From positions 1-44,410 of the forward strand of contig NZ_JAGTAR010000044.1 of assembly GCF_018156225.1 (NCBI RefSeq): a DNA stretch of 44,410 nt, in the 5' to 3' direction. This document shows positions 1 to 9,217 of the stretch, piece by piece. Below the pieces are notes generated by a model. It was not told where the DNA came from. It saw nothing but the letters and a program-made list of their open reading frames with translations, and ran no database searches. Each line of letters begins with the position of its first letter. The first letter of the stretch is position 1. The stretch is from Carboxylicivirga sediminis (GTDB taxonomy: Bacteria; Bacteroidota; Bacteroidia; Bacteroidales; Marinilabiliaceae). The position numbers were made by a program, and so were the translations under genes.

Positions 1-313
1 AGAACTCTTAGAATTGTGAGAATTGTCCATGGATTCTATGGACAATTAGAGTGTCTCGATTTAAGCTTTTGTGACGTGCGAGGCCGAATGCTTACCTCCG
101 AACAGGTCCACATTTTCGTAATAATACTTAGAGATAAAAACAGCTTCTACTTTTAGTCCTATTGACAATAAAATAAAATGCTTTTAATGGAACAATTCTT
201 CAATTTAGTCTAAAAAATACCGCAGTTTATCACAATCACAAAACCAAACATTCCGCTCTCCGATTGATTTTCACTATATTCGTTTCATCTTTCCTGACAG
301 GTTGTTTTCCCCT
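1..313. other. gene-free left edge
   Basis: No convincing gene is visible. A plus-strand frame open from base 1 to a stop near 156 and a short minus-strand frame over about 60-180 have no good start codon or recognisable product. The stretch contains a perfect 10-bp hairpin (21-47) and lies just upstream of an orphan terminator, so a small RNA or the 3' trailer of a gene to the left is possible. Confidence 0.4.
21..47. repeat. perfect 10-bp inverted repeat (hairpin)
   Basis: Arm AATTGTCCAT (21-30) is exactly complementary to ATGGACAATT (38-47) across a 7-nt loop. Neither side is followed by a T-run, so it is not a classical terminator. It could be an operator or an RNA structure. The sequence GAATTGT also occurs immediately to the left of the arm. 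Confidence 0.6.
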
Positions 314-314
314 T

Positions 315-355
315 GCCCCGTTCTCACACTCTTTCCTATTGAGCGGGGCTTTTTT
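315..355 (+). terminator. orphan rho-independent terminator
   Basis: GCCCCG (315-320) pairs with CGGGGC (344-349) and is followed by a run of six T (350-355). The loop is long (23 nt). It would end a plus-strand transcript coming from the left, yet no gene is visible upstream inside the window. Confidence 0.5.
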
Positions 356-833
356 ATTCCCAAAACTTTTCTTTACCCGGATATTTGTATTTAGTGCGTG
401 CTACATTGGAAGGAAATAAATAATATTCGACTAAAGCTGAACTGCATAACAGCCCGCTGGCATTGTATATTTTAGTGTCAATAATAGCACTTCGTCTGTT
501 TTTTTCCTTTAACTCAGCTACAATTTGCACTTCACCATTTGTCATATACAGAGGCTTGTGGTATTTCACCTCCATAGCACTGGTTACTCCTGCCGTATCA
601 AGCAATGCATAAACATACCAACTGGCAATTTCATCCATTAGTGTAGCCTGTATACCACCATGTACCACATTCGTATAGCCTTCAAAAGCTCTTTGAGGCA
701 ACCAGTTGGCAAACAACTTATCACCATCAGAATAAAAACTCAACTGCAAGCCATTTGAATTGGCCTTTGAACAGCCAAAGCAATGATAATCAGACCCCTT
801 TTCTGAAGCAAATGGATTTACAATTTTCTTCAT
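354..833 (-). CDS. PaaI-family hotdog-fold thioesterase
   Basis: A probable acyl-CoA thioesterase of the PaaI/YigI hotdog group, cytosolic. What is seen: a Cys-containing N-terminal segment (HCFGCS) typical of the Bacteroidota subgroup, then the hotdog helix motif HGGIQATLMDE, which carries the conserved HGG and acidic residue used in catalysis, then beta strands with a KYHKPLY segment. The frame stays open upstream to 920, but I chose the ATG at 833 (protein starts MKKIVNPF) because relatives begin there; an ATG at 842 is the alternative. It is divergent from the RND efflux operon and separated from it by about 185 nt. Its substrate cannot be told from sequence. The thioesterase call is firm, the physiological role is not. 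Confidence 0.8.
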   Translation of the reverse strand: MKKIVNPFASEKGSDYHCFGCSKANSNGLQLSFYSDGDKLFANWLPQRAFEGYTNVVHGGIQATLMDEIASWYVYALLDTAGVTSAMEVKYHKPLYMTNGEVQIVAELKEKNRRSAIIDTKIYNASGLLCSSALVEYYLFPSNVARTKYKYPGKEKFWE

Positions 834-945
834 CTCTCCCATTACGTTTATATCATATAAATAATTAACAATTCTTACCTGCTTTCTTAAACAATTATAA
901 ATATGCACTGTTTTTATCAAAAAGTTAAAGACTTGGAAGATAGAA

Positions 946-977
946 TTGCATTCTACATCCTAAATTCCCTACATTTA
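946..977 (+). promoter_or_regulatory. possible promoter of RND operon
   Basis: TTG (946-948), 21 nt, then TACATTTA (970-977) approximates the Bacteroidota TTTG/TAnnTTTG promoter with one mismatch in the -7 box. It would start transcription about 35 nt before the adaptor gene. Tentative. Confidence 0.35.
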
Positions 978-1018
978 CAAGAACTTTTACGAACAATAAA
1001 AATTGATCATTCACACTT

Positions 1019-2164
1019 ATGATTATGAGAAACTATCTAGCACTCCTTATGGTACTGGTTGTATTATCTGGCTGTAAAAACAAACAACCGGCAATGGCAC
1101 CTCCAGTTATTCCGGTGTTTACAGTAAAAACAGAACAAATAAAATTAACTAAAGACTTTGTAGGACAGACATATGGTCTGTTTGATATTTCAATAAGAGC
1201 ACGGGTTGATGGTTACCTGGAAGGCATACACTTTAAAGAAGGTGGACGCGTTAAAAAAGGACAACTGCTTTATTCTATTGACCCTGCACCGTTAGATGCC
1301 AAGGTGGCTGAGGCCCTGAGTATGGTAGCACAAGCCAAAACCAATCTGGTTAAGGCCGAAAGCGATTATAAACGTTATAAACCATTGGCCGAAACAAATG
1401 CTGTGAGTCAGAGTGATTATGACGCTGCTGTAGCCAACTTTGGTGCCGCACAAGCTTCGCTCGAAGCTGCTGAAGCATCTTTACAATATGCCAAGATACA
1501 GCAGAGCTATTCGAAAATATACTCACCTATCAGTGGTATTATCGGGCGTTCTGTTGCCAAGGTTGGTGATTATGTGGGCCGTGAGCCCAATCCGGTTGTA
1601 TTAAATACAGTATCGCGCCTGGATACAATTCTTGTTCAGTTTCATCTAACAGAACAGCAATATCTGAATCTGGCTCAATATGCGAAAGCCCAGGAAACAC
1701 TTAAAACACCAGCTAAAGAACGACAGGCAGATATACTACTTTTCTTTGCAGACGGCAGCCAACACACCGATTTAGGTAAGTTTGATTTTATTGGCCGTAA
1801 CATAGATCCAACAACAGGTACCGTAATGGTGCAGGCATCGTTTCCAAACACTGATGAACTGGTGCGTCCAGGTCAGTTTGCACGCCTTCGTCTGGTATTG
1901 ACCGAGCCTGTTGAGACACTACTTATACCTGTTAAATGCCTGCAGGAGGTGCAAGGTGAATACAGTGTTTTTGTGGTAGATGCTGAAAATAAAGTTGAAT
2001 TCCGGGCCGTCGAATTAGGTGAAACACTTCAGGATATGGTAATTGTCACATCAGGACTCAATGCCAATGAGCGCATTGTACTGGAGGGGCTTAGTCGTGT
2101 AAGAACAGGTATGACTATACAGCCACAAGATAAAGCATTTGAGTCAGTACGCAATAATCAGTAG
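1019..2164 (+). CDS. RND efflux periplasmic adaptor (membrane fusion) lipoprotein
   Basis: AcrA/MexA-type adaptor linking the inner-membrane pump to the outer-membrane channel. The N-terminus is a lipoprotein signal with lipobox LSGC (Cys19), so the protein should be lipid-anchored. It shows the usual order: a barrel-sandwich (lipoyl-like) half near residues 55-85 (RVDGYLEGIHFKEGGRVKKG), an alpha-helical hairpin around 90-160 rich in Ala, Glu and Gln, the second lipoyl half (YSPISGIIGRS), then beta-barrel and membrane-proximal domains ending near 381. First gene of a three-gene operon; only 5 nt separate it from the pump gene. The start at 1019 is followed by a second in-frame ATG at 1025, which would also give an intact signal. 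Length is normal for the family. Confidence 0.95.
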   Translation: MIMRNYLALLMVLVVLSGCKNKQPAMAPPVIPVFTVKTEQIKLTKDFVGQTYGLFDISIRARVDGYLEGIHFKEGGRVKKGQLLYSIDPAPLDAKVAEALSMVAQAKTNLVKAESDYKRYKPLAETNAVSQSDYDAAVANFGAAQASLEAAEASLQYAKIQQSYSKIYSPISGIIGRSVAKVGDYVGREPNPVVLNTVSRLDTILVQFHLTEQQYLNLAQYAKAQETLKTPAKERQADILLFFADGSQHTDLGKFDFIGRNIDPTTGTVMVQASFPNTDELVRPGQFARLRLVLTEPVETLLIPVKCLQEVQGEYSVFVVDAENKVEFRAVELGETLQDMVIVTSGLNANERIVLEGLSRVRTGMTIQPQDKAFESVRNNQ

Positions 2165-2169
2165 TAGTT

Positions 2170-5100
2170 ATGGGAAGTTTTTTTGTTAGAAGGCCTATTG
2201 TGGCCATGGTTATTGCCATTGTCATTCTTATTGTAGGTGGTATTTCTATGCTTCAGCTACCAATGGAGCAATTTCCGGATATTACACCACCTATGGTGCA
2301 GGTAAGAGCCAATTATACAGGTGCCAATGCACTCAATGTGGAGCAATCGGTAGCCACTCCGCTCGAGCAGCAGCTTAATGGCGTGGAAAACATGATATAT
2401 ATGAAATCGACCAATGCCAATGATGGCAGTATGTCCATTGATATATCATTTGAGGTAGGTACCGACCCGGATATGAACACGGTATTTGCCCAAAACAGAG
2501 CGTCAGCCGCAACGGCTAAATTACCAGAAGAAGTCAAACGCCTTGGTGTCACCACGCAGAAAAGCATGAGTAGCATCGTTATGGCAGTTGCAGTATACAG
2601 TGATGGTCGTTACAATCAGGAATTTCTGGGCAACTACTCCATCATCAACATACAGGATATTTTAGCCCGTGTAAAAGGGGTTGGTCGAGTTCAGGTAATG
2701 GGAGCCAGTGACTACTCTATGCGTATTTGGATTAAACCCGACCGCCTGTCACAGCTGAATCTTACCGTACCGGAAATTACAGCTGCCATTCGTGAACAGA
2801 ATGTCATTGTACCAGGCGGTAAATTTGGCGCTGAGCCGGCCCCTCAGGGAACCGAGCTGACGTATACAGTTACACTACCCGACCGCTTGGTAACAGAAAA
2901 GGAATTTGGTGAAGTAGCTATCCGCACCAACCCGGATGGTAGTCAGATTAAGTTAAAAGATGTTGCTACAATTGATTTAGGTACTGAAAACTACAATACA
3001 GATGCCCGCTTCAACGGAAAGCCATGTGCCTTAATAACCATATACCAATCACCAGGAACCAATGCCGTTGCCATGGGTGAAGAAATCATCAGCACCATGG
3101 ATGAACTTGCTGGTTCTTTTCCTGAAGGTGTAACATACGATATAGCTTTGGATGCCACAGCCCCTATTACTGCCGGACTTAAAGAGGTGGCTATCACCTT
3201 AGTGGTAGCGCTTATACTCGTTATTTTGGTAGTGTTCCTGTTTATTCAGGATTGGCGTGCCACCCTCATCCCAACAATTGCCATTCCGGTTTCTCTGATT
3301 GGTGCATTTGCTGTATTTCCCATGCTTGGATTCACCATTAACACCTTATCTCTGCTTGGTTTGGTATTAGCCATTGGTATTGTAGTAGATGATGCCATTG
3401 TAGTGGTAGAAGCCGTACAGGTGAATATTGAGAAAGGCATGAATCGCCGGGAGGCAACCATTGCCGCCATGAAAGAAGTAACCGCTCCTGTAATTGCTAC
3501 TACGCTGGTGCTGATTGCTGTATTTATACCGGTAGCTTCAATGGGGGGTATTACCGGGCGTTTGTATCAGCAGTTTGCTATTACTGTAGCTGTGTCCGTA
3601 TGTTTTTCGTCGGTTAATGCATTGACCCTTTCACCTGCATTAGCTTCTATTCTTTTGCGTAAACCTGAACTACCTGGGGGACTGCTCGGACGTTTTTTTA
3701 AATCATTTAATAAAGCCTTTGATCGCAGTTCGGTAAAATACATGAAAGCTACCAATGTTGTCGCCCGTAAAATAACACGAAGCATGCTGTTTATAGGCGC
3801 TACAGTAGTTCTGATTGTGATAGTTAGCCGATTTGTACCCGGTGGTTTTATTCCTGAGGAAGATCAGGGCTACTTATTTGTCAACATACAACTTCCCGAT
3901 GCTGCCTCAATACAACGAACTAGAAATATAATGGACGAGGTTCAACAGATCCTTTCCTCAGTTGATGAAGTTGAAAGTGTGTCAGGAGCTTCTGGCTTTA
4001 ATCTACTTTCTGGTAGCATGTCAACTAATGCTGGTGTAATATTTATTGCACTAAAAAACTGGGACGAACGTTCATTGAAAGCTAATGAGCTGGCGCGGAA
4101 GCTTAATTTCATGTTCTATCAGGGCATCAAAGAAGCGCAGGTCTTTGCTTTTGGCCCGCCAGCTATCCCTGGTTTAGGAAGTGGTTCCGGTTTCTCATTA
4201 ATGCTGCAGGATAAGCAGGGTAAGTCGCCTCAATACCTAGCTGAACAAGCCGCCAAATTTATTGCAGCAGCACAGCAACGGCCTGAAATAGCCAATATTT
4301 TTACTACTTATAGGGCCAACGTACCTCAAAGGCGACTTAATATCAATCGCGATAAAGCTCTAAAAGCCGGTGTAAGACTAAATGACTTGTATACCACCAT
4401 CAGTGCCTTCCTTGGAGGTGCTTATATCAATGATTTTAACCGTTTTGGTCGTTTATACAAAGCCTATCTGCAGGCAGCACCAGAGTTTAGGCAGGATGGC
4501 GAACAACTCAACATGTTCTTTGTGAAAAACAAAGATGGCGAAAGCTTACCTCTATCCTCATTGGTAACAGTTGAACAGAGCTATGGTGCTGACTTTACTA
4601 ACCGTTTCAACTTGTATCGTTCAGTCTCACTATCCGGAAGTCCGGCACAGGGCTATTCGTCCTCTCAAGCCTTAAATGCTCTGACAGAAGTGGCCAGCGA
4701 AGTTTTGCCACCCGGCATGAGCTACGAATGGGCTGATATGTCTTATCAGGAAATGAAGGCAAGTGGCTCTGGATCAATTGTTTTTGTGTTCGCCTTGATA
4801 TTTGTGTTTTTAATCCTGGCAGCTCAATATGAAAGTTGGTCATTACCCTTCAGCATCCTGCTAGGTACTCCTTTTGCTGTGCTGGGCGCAATGCTGTTTG
4901 TGTTATTGGCTCGCTTTGTCAGCCCTAGCTTCGAAAACAATGTATTTATGCAGATTTCGCTGGTGATGCTGATTGCCATGGCAGCTAAAAACGCCATTCT
5001 GATTGTTGAGTTTGCCAAAATTAAGTTTGATGAGGGACTCAGCTTATTTGACGCAGCCATTGAGTCGGCCCGTCTACGCTTCCGCCCCATCCTGATGACG

Positions 5101-5313
5101 GCTTTCTCATTTATATTGGGTGTTTTGCCACTGGTGATGGCCTCAGGTGCCGGCGCTGAAGCACGTAAAGTAATGGGAATGGCACTTCTTGGAGGAATGA
5201 CTATCGCCACCATCTTAGGGGTGGTTATGTACCCCATGTTATTTGTATTCATTGGTAAACTTGCGAAATACGAAGAAAAAAGAGCCTTAGCTAACCAAAA
5301 GAAAGAAGAGTAA
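2170..5313 (+). CDS. RND multidrug efflux transporter, HAE1 type
   Basis: Inner-membrane proton-driven pump of the AcrB/MexB family, 1047 residues, the normal full length. It begins with the family signature MGSFFVRRPIVAMVIAI. TM4 carries the adjacent aspartates needed for proton relay (GIVVDDAIVVVE, about residue 405-416). TM10 carries the partner lysine (AMAAKNAILIVEFAK, about 937-951). Two large periplasmic loops follow TM1 and TM7, as expected. The stop overlaps the start of the channel gene by one base (TAATG), indicating translational coupling. All three parts of an efflux system are present and intact. HAE1 pumps usually export hydrophobic or amphiphilic compounds; the actual substrate is not deducible. 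No TetR or two-component regulator lies next to the operon. Confidence 0.97.
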   Translation: MGSFFVRRPIVAMVIAIVILIVGGISMLQLPMEQFPDITPPMVQVRANYTGANALNVEQSVATPLEQQLNGVENMIYMKSTNANDGSMSIDISFEVGTDPDMNTVFAQNRASAATAKLPEEVKRLGVTTQKSMSSIVMAVAVYSDGRYNQEFLGNYSIINIQDILARVKGVGRVQVMGASDYSMRIWIKPDRLSQLNLTVPEITAAIREQNVIVPGGKFGAEPAPQGTELTYTVTLPDRLVTEKEFGEVAIRTNPDGSQIKLKDVATIDLGTENYNTDARFNGKPCALITIYQSPGTNAVAMGEEIISTMDELAGSFPEGVTYDIALDATAPITAGLKEVAITLVVALILVILVVFLFIQDWRATLIPTIAIPVSLIGAFAVFPMLGFTINTLSLLGLVLAIGIVVDDAIVVVEAVQVNIEKGMNRREATIAAMKEVTAPVIATTLVLIAVFIPVASMGGITGRLYQQFAITVAVSVCFSSVNALTLSPALASILLRKPELPGGLLGRFFKSFNKAFDRSSVKYMKATNVVARKITRSMLFIGATVVLIVIVSRFVPGGFIPEEDQGYLFVNIQLPDAASIQRTRNIMDEVQQILSSVDEVESVSGASGFNLLSGSMSTNAGVIFIALKNWDERSLKANELARKLNFMFYQGIKEAQVFAFGPPAIPGLGSGSGFSLMLQDKQGKSPQYLAEQAAKFIAAAQQRPEIANIFTTYRANVPQRRLNINRDKALKAGVRLNDLYTTISAFLGGAYINDFNRFGRLYKAYLQAAPEFRQDGEQLNMFFVKNKDGESLPLSSLVTVEQSYGADFTNRFNLYRSVSLSGSPAQGYSSSQALNALTEVASEVLPPGMSYEWADMSYQEMKASGSGSIVFVFALIFVFLILAAQYESWSLPFSILLGTPFAVLGAMLFVLLARFVSPSFENNVFMQISLVMLIAMAAKNAILIVEFAKIKFDEGLSLFDAAIESARLRFRPILMTAFSFILGVLPLVMASGAGAEARKVMGMALLGGMTIATILGVVMYPMLFVFIGKLAKYEEKRALANQKKEE

Positions 5314-6686
5314 TGAAGATACTGAAATATATTCTACCCATTATTGGTATTACATTGCTGTTTGGCAGCTGCCGAATGGGCAAAAACTATACAAGACCGG
5401 AGCTTGACACTCCGGAGAGTTTTATATACGCCAATGGTGATACCAGCTACAATGCAACATTAAGGTGGTGGGACCTGTTTAACGATCCTGTTTTAGATAC
5501 ACTTATCCACAAGGCGCTAAATAATAATAAGGACTTGTTGGCAACAGCACAAAATGTTGAAGCAGCACGTTTGCAGCTGGCTATTCAAAAGGCCGATCTT
5601 TTGCCACAATTCAATTATTCAGGCACTGCCGGACGAGGTAATTTTCAGGGATTCAGCCTACCAGAACCTACAAATGCGTTTAACATTGTTGGTCAAGCAA
5701 GCTGGGAGATTGACTTCTGGGGTAAGCTTCGCAGAATGAATGAAACAGCCAGGGCACAATACCTTGCCTCTGAATATGGTTTGAATGCACTTCGGTTATC
5801 TTTGATAACAACTGTAGCCACTACCTATTTCCAAGTGCTTGAATTTAGAGCCAAAACAGTTATTGCTGAACAAACCTATGCCATCCGCGACAGCTCATAC
5901 CTTATTTTGCAACAGCGTTTTAACGCAGGGATTATTCCAGCCATTGATGTTAATCATTCACGCATACAAAAAGCGGTAGCTGCAACTGCCATACCACAAT
6001 ATAAGCGTTTGGCGGCCCAATCAGAGAACCTCTTAAACGTGCTTATTGGTGAAAATCCACAACTGCATACCTTTGAGGCTCAGCTGGATGATTTCATAGA
6101 CATTCCGGATGTTCCGGCTGGTATACCTTCTGATATACTCAATCGCAGGCCTGACATTTTAATGGCTGAGCAGCAGCTTGTAGCTCAAAATGCCCTCGTT
6201 GGAGTGGCTCAGGCTGCCCGTCTGCCTTCCATCAGCCTAACGGGTATGTTTGGTTTAGCAAGCGATGATTTAAGCACTTTAACATCTGGTGACCCGGCCT
6301 GGAATATCAGTGGAAGTTTGCTAGGTCCCATTTTTAACTGGGGTAAAAACACCAACCGCGTTAAGGCAGAAAGAGCCAGAACAGAAGCAGCTGTCTATCA
6401 GTATGAAAATGCGGTATTGAATGCTTTCAGAGAGGTGGAAGATGCCCTGCTCACCATTAAAACCCTAAAAGAGGAAGAGTTGGCCATACAGGAGCATGTT
6501 GAAGCCGCCACTGAAGCCGCTAGTCTTTCGGCCGACCGTTATGATAAAGGGATTGCCAGCTATATTGAGTTTCTGGAAAGTCAGCGACAGGCATTTGATG
6601 CTCAAATGCTACTTACCGGCAATAAACAGGATATACTGGAAGCATACATAAGATTATACCAGGCACTAGGCGGTGGCTGGCAATAA
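5313..6686 (+). CDS. outer-membrane efflux channel (NodT/OprM family lipoprotein)
   Basis: TolC-like outer-membrane factor that completes the tripartite pump. The N-terminus has a lipoprotein signal with lipobox FGSC (Cys20), followed by the typical NYTRPELDTPESF segment of the NodT family. Two OEP repeat halves follow, with long alpha-helical stretches rich in Ala, Gln and Leu. Near the C-terminus, DRYDKGIASYIEFLESQRQ matches the conserved ending of the second repeat. 457 residues is normal. It is the last gene of the operon; a hairpin terminator begins about 20 nt after its stop. Confidence 0.95.
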   Translation: MKILKYILPIIGITLLFGSCRMGKNYTRPELDTPESFIYANGDTSYNATLRWWDLFNDPVLDTLIHKALNNNKDLLATAQNVEAARLQLAIQKADLLPQFNYSGTAGRGNFQGFSLPEPTNAFNIVGQASWEIDFWGKLRRMNETARAQYLASEYGLNALRLSLITTVATTYFQVLEFRAKTVIAEQTYAIRDSSYLILQQRFNAGIIPAIDVNHSRIQKAVAATAIPQYKRLAAQSENLLNVLIGENPQLHTFEAQLDDFIDIPDVPAGIPSDILNRRPDILMAEQQLVAQNALVGVAQAARLPSISLTGMFGLASDDLSTLTSGDPAWNISGSLLGPIFNWGKNTNRVKAERARTEAAVYQYENAVLNAFREVEDALLTIKTLKEEELAIQEHVEAATEAASLSADRYDKGIASYIEFLESQRQAFDAQMLLTGNKQDILEAYIRLYQALGGGWQ

Positions 6687-6706
6687 TACTACTTTACTGC
6701 ATACAG

Positions 6707-6738
6707 AAACGGCGCCCATTTATAGGCGCCGTTTTTAG
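6707..6738 (+). terminator. terminator of the RND operon
   Basis: AAACGGCGCC (6707-6716) pairs perfectly with GGCGCCGTTT (6725-6734), 8-nt loop, with a T-run on the plus strand. The opposite strand has a weaker T tract, so it may also serve the convergent trehalose gene. Confidence 0.85.
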
Positions 6739-6756
6739 TTTTCTGCTATATGAATT

Positions 6757-8964
6757 TTATTCACCCAGGTTACGCAAGAATTTTCTTACAGCATCAACCG
6801 ATTCTAATTTGTAGTTGGCGCTGGTACGCTGAATACCTACTTTAATAGTTATTGCCCCATCAGGTAGCTCTTTAAACATATATTCATCCGTCCAGTCATC
6901 TCCCATCGCCATCAGGTAATCGAAGTTGCCATTATGAATAAACTGATTAGCCGCAATACCTTTATTGATTCCTCCGCTTTTGACCTCAATTACTTTGCTG
7001 CCTTCCATTATCTCCAAATTAAGATTACCAACCAGGTCAAGCAATTCATCTTTTAACTCATTGGCACGAATCAGGCTTTGCTCAGGTTCAGCCTTGCGAT
7101 AATGCCACACCAGCGAGTAGTTCTTTTCTTCTATAAAAGAGCCTGGCGTACGATCAACAAAGCGCTCCAGTACCGGACGAATCACCGGCATCCAGTCATT
7201 GTTTACATTGGTAAGTGTTTGCCACTCGCCACCATGTTTACGCAACCAAACACCATGCTCACAAATAAGGTTAATGGGTACATCGGCAAACCATTTCTCA
7301 AGCGTATAACGGTCGCGTCCGCTAATAATGGTTACGGTATTCTTTTTATCAGCCAACAGCTTATTCAATATCTCATACAGCTCATCGTTAGGTGTTGCTT
7401 CCTGGGGATTCTTGTGAAAGGCTGTGAGTGTACCATCATAATCCAGGAAAATAGCCCGCTTGGCTGCATTAACATATCGTTTGTTTATTTCGCCAAATAC
7501 ACTATTCGTAATTTTCTTCACCAGGAATTCTTTCTGAATACGCTTGACATTTTCTAAAGCATCCACAAACTCGCCTGCCCACTTAAACACCGAGTAACGC
7601 TGAATACGTTCCTGCAGATAGCCCATACGCTGCTTTTGTTCATCGAGTGGCATTGTTAACGCACGGTACAATGCTTCCGCTATCTCATCCTCGTTAATAG
7701 GATTAATAATAATGGCCTCACCCATCTCTTTGGCAACTCCAGCCATTTCACTCAACACAATAACGCCCGTTTGATTACCTCGCGATGCCACATACTCCTT
7801 GGCCACCAGGTTCATACCATCGCGCAAAGGCGTGATTAATGCCACATCGGACATGTTGTACAACTCCACAAGGTTCTCGAACGGCATAGCCCGGTAAAAA
7901 TACCACACCGGTGTATAGTTGATATTACCATAGGTACCATTGATATTACCTACCAACTCGTCCACTTCCTTCTTAAGCATCATGTACTCTTCCACCTGCC
8001 CGCGGCTCGGCACTGCCAACATAACCAGGGTCACCTTACCGTGAAATTCAGGATACTTCTCCATAAACTTCCTGAAAGCCTTTAGGCGCTGTGGAATACC
8101 CTTGGTATAGTCCAGTCGATCGATGGACAAAATCAGGCGCCTGTCAGGCGATGTCATGAAATACTTCTCCAGCTCTTTATGTAGTTCTGAGCGCTCCGGG
8201 ATGGTTTTCTGCATTACCGACGCCGAAGTGCTTTTAAACTTGGCATAGTCAATTCCCATAGGAAAAGAGTCGGCCTTGATAATCCGATCATCCGCATGAA
8301 TCTCATTGAAAGCTATCTCATAACCATACAGGCGACGCACCGAGCTTAAGAAGTGACGTTCATAATCGTAAATATGAAAGCCCAATAAATCGGCTCCCAG
8401 CATCCCTTTTAATAGTTCCATACGCCAAGGAAGTATCCTAAACACCTCATACGAAGGGAACGGAATGTGCAAAAAGAAACCAACCGTCACATTCGGTTTT
8501 TTAGATTTAATCATTTCAGGGACCAGCAGCAACTGGTAATCGTGCACCCATACCCGGTCACCATCTTCGGCTACTTCCAGCACCCGGTCAGCAAATCGCT
8601 GATTGACGCGCTTATAGGCTTCCCAGTTAACCGGTGAATAATCCACGTATTGGGTAAAATAATGGAAGAGTGGCCAAACAGTTTTATTACTAAATCCTTC
8701 ATAATATTCCAGAATCTCTTGCTCGCTAAGCGGCACTGTCACGCAACTCTTTTCAAGGAGCTTTTGGTCAATAGCATCACTTTCTTGGGGCGAAAGTTCA
8801 TCTGAATTTACCCCCGACCAGCCAATCCATTTTCCACCATACTCGGTATAAACCGACTTCATGCCTGTTGCTAATCCTCCAACACTTTCAACCAGTTCGT
8901 ATCCATCTGCTTCTTTTTTTAAACTATATGGCAATCTGTTAGCCACAATATGAAGTTTCGACAT
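6757..8964 (-). CDS. otsAB: bifunctional trehalose-6-phosphate synthase/phosphatase (OtsA-OtsB fusion)
   Basis: One 735-residue chain carries both steps of trehalose synthesis: UDP-/ADP-glucose plus glucose-6-phosphate to trehalose-6-phosphate (GT20, OtsA), then dephosphorylation to trehalose (HAD-type OtsB). Seen: start MSKLHIVANRLPYSLKK typical of OtsA, the HDYQLLLVPEMI segment (about 140-150), IDRLDYTKGIPQRL (about 280-290) and RDGMNLVAKEYVA, all GT20 hallmarks. Around residue 507 the HAD catalytic motif DYDGTL begins the phosphatase half, with ISGRDR, KSGGINKG and GDDWTDEYMF as later HAD motifs. Both halves look intact. It is transcribed away from the GH15 gene and converges with the RND operon. 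Trehalose is likely an osmo- or stress protectant here (inference). Confidence 0.95.
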   Translation of the reverse strand: MSKLHIVANRLPYSLKKEADGYELVESVGGLATGMKSVYTEYGGKWIGWSGVNSDELSPQESDAIDQKLLEKSCVTVPLSEQEILEYYEGFSNKTVWPLFHYFTQYVDYSPVNWEAYKRVNQRFADRVLEVAEDGDRVWVHDYQLLLVPEMIKSKKPNVTVGFFLHIPFPSYEVFRILPWRMELLKGMLGADLLGFHIYDYERHFLSSVRRLYGYEIAFNEIHADDRIIKADSFPMGIDYAKFKSTSASVMQKTIPERSELHKELEKYFMTSPDRRLILSIDRLDYTKGIPQRLKAFRKFMEKYPEFHGKVTLVMLAVPSRGQVEEYMMLKKEVDELVGNINGTYGNINYTPVWYFYRAMPFENLVELYNMSDVALITPLRDGMNLVAKEYVASRGNQTGVIVLSEMAGVAKEMGEAIIINPINEDEIAEALYRALTMPLDEQKQRMGYLQERIQRYSVFKWAGEFVDALENVKRIQKEFLVKKITNSVFGEINKRYVNAAKRAIFLDYDGTLTAFHKNPQEATPNDELYEILNKLLADKKNTVTIISGRDRYTLEKWFADVPINLICEHGVWLRKHGGEWQTLTNVNNDWMPVIRPVLERFVDRTPGSFIEEKNYSLVWHYRKAEPEQSLIRANELKDELLDLVGNLNLEIMEGSKVIEVKSGGINKGIAANQFIHNGNFDYLMAMGDDWTDEYMFKELPDGAITIKVGIQRTSANYKLESVDAVRKFLRNLGE

Positions 8965-9085
8965 AGAGATATATTTGATTATTATTTAGTCTCAACCGCA
9001 AGCCTTTATAAATGCTTCTGCAAATAAGGCCTGACAACTAAAAACAGTTACAATTCGCGCTAAATAAATGATTTTATAAAAGAAA

Positions 9086-9100
9086 ACTACAAATAGTAGT
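9086..9100. repeat. small inverted repeat between otsAB and GH15
   Basis: ACTAC (9086-9090) and GTAGT (9096-9100) around AAATA, in the AT-rich divergent intergenic region. It may be part of a shared operator. No clear TAnnTTTG box is seen for either gene. Confidence 0.3.
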
Positions 9101-9217
9101 ATTATTAAAAAAATACCATTTTTTTTGCAGTACTAAGCAAATATACATTTTTATAGATTATTTCAAAGTTTACTTAGTAGAAGTTTTATAAGAATACAAG
9201 TATAAGTTGGATTGCGT

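Noticed and set aside
60-180. Short minus-strand frame of about 39 codons with a protein-like look
   Set aside because: No ATG or convincing start, no family match and too short to support.
4824-5252. 142-codon minus-strand frame within the RND pump gene
   Set aside because: Lies fully inside the conserved pump; composition is that of a complementary-strand shadow.
7078-7557. 159-codon plus-strand frame opposite the trehalose synthase/phosphatase gene
   Set aside because: Antisense to the well-conserved OtsB region; no recognisable domain and codon use looks like a shadow.
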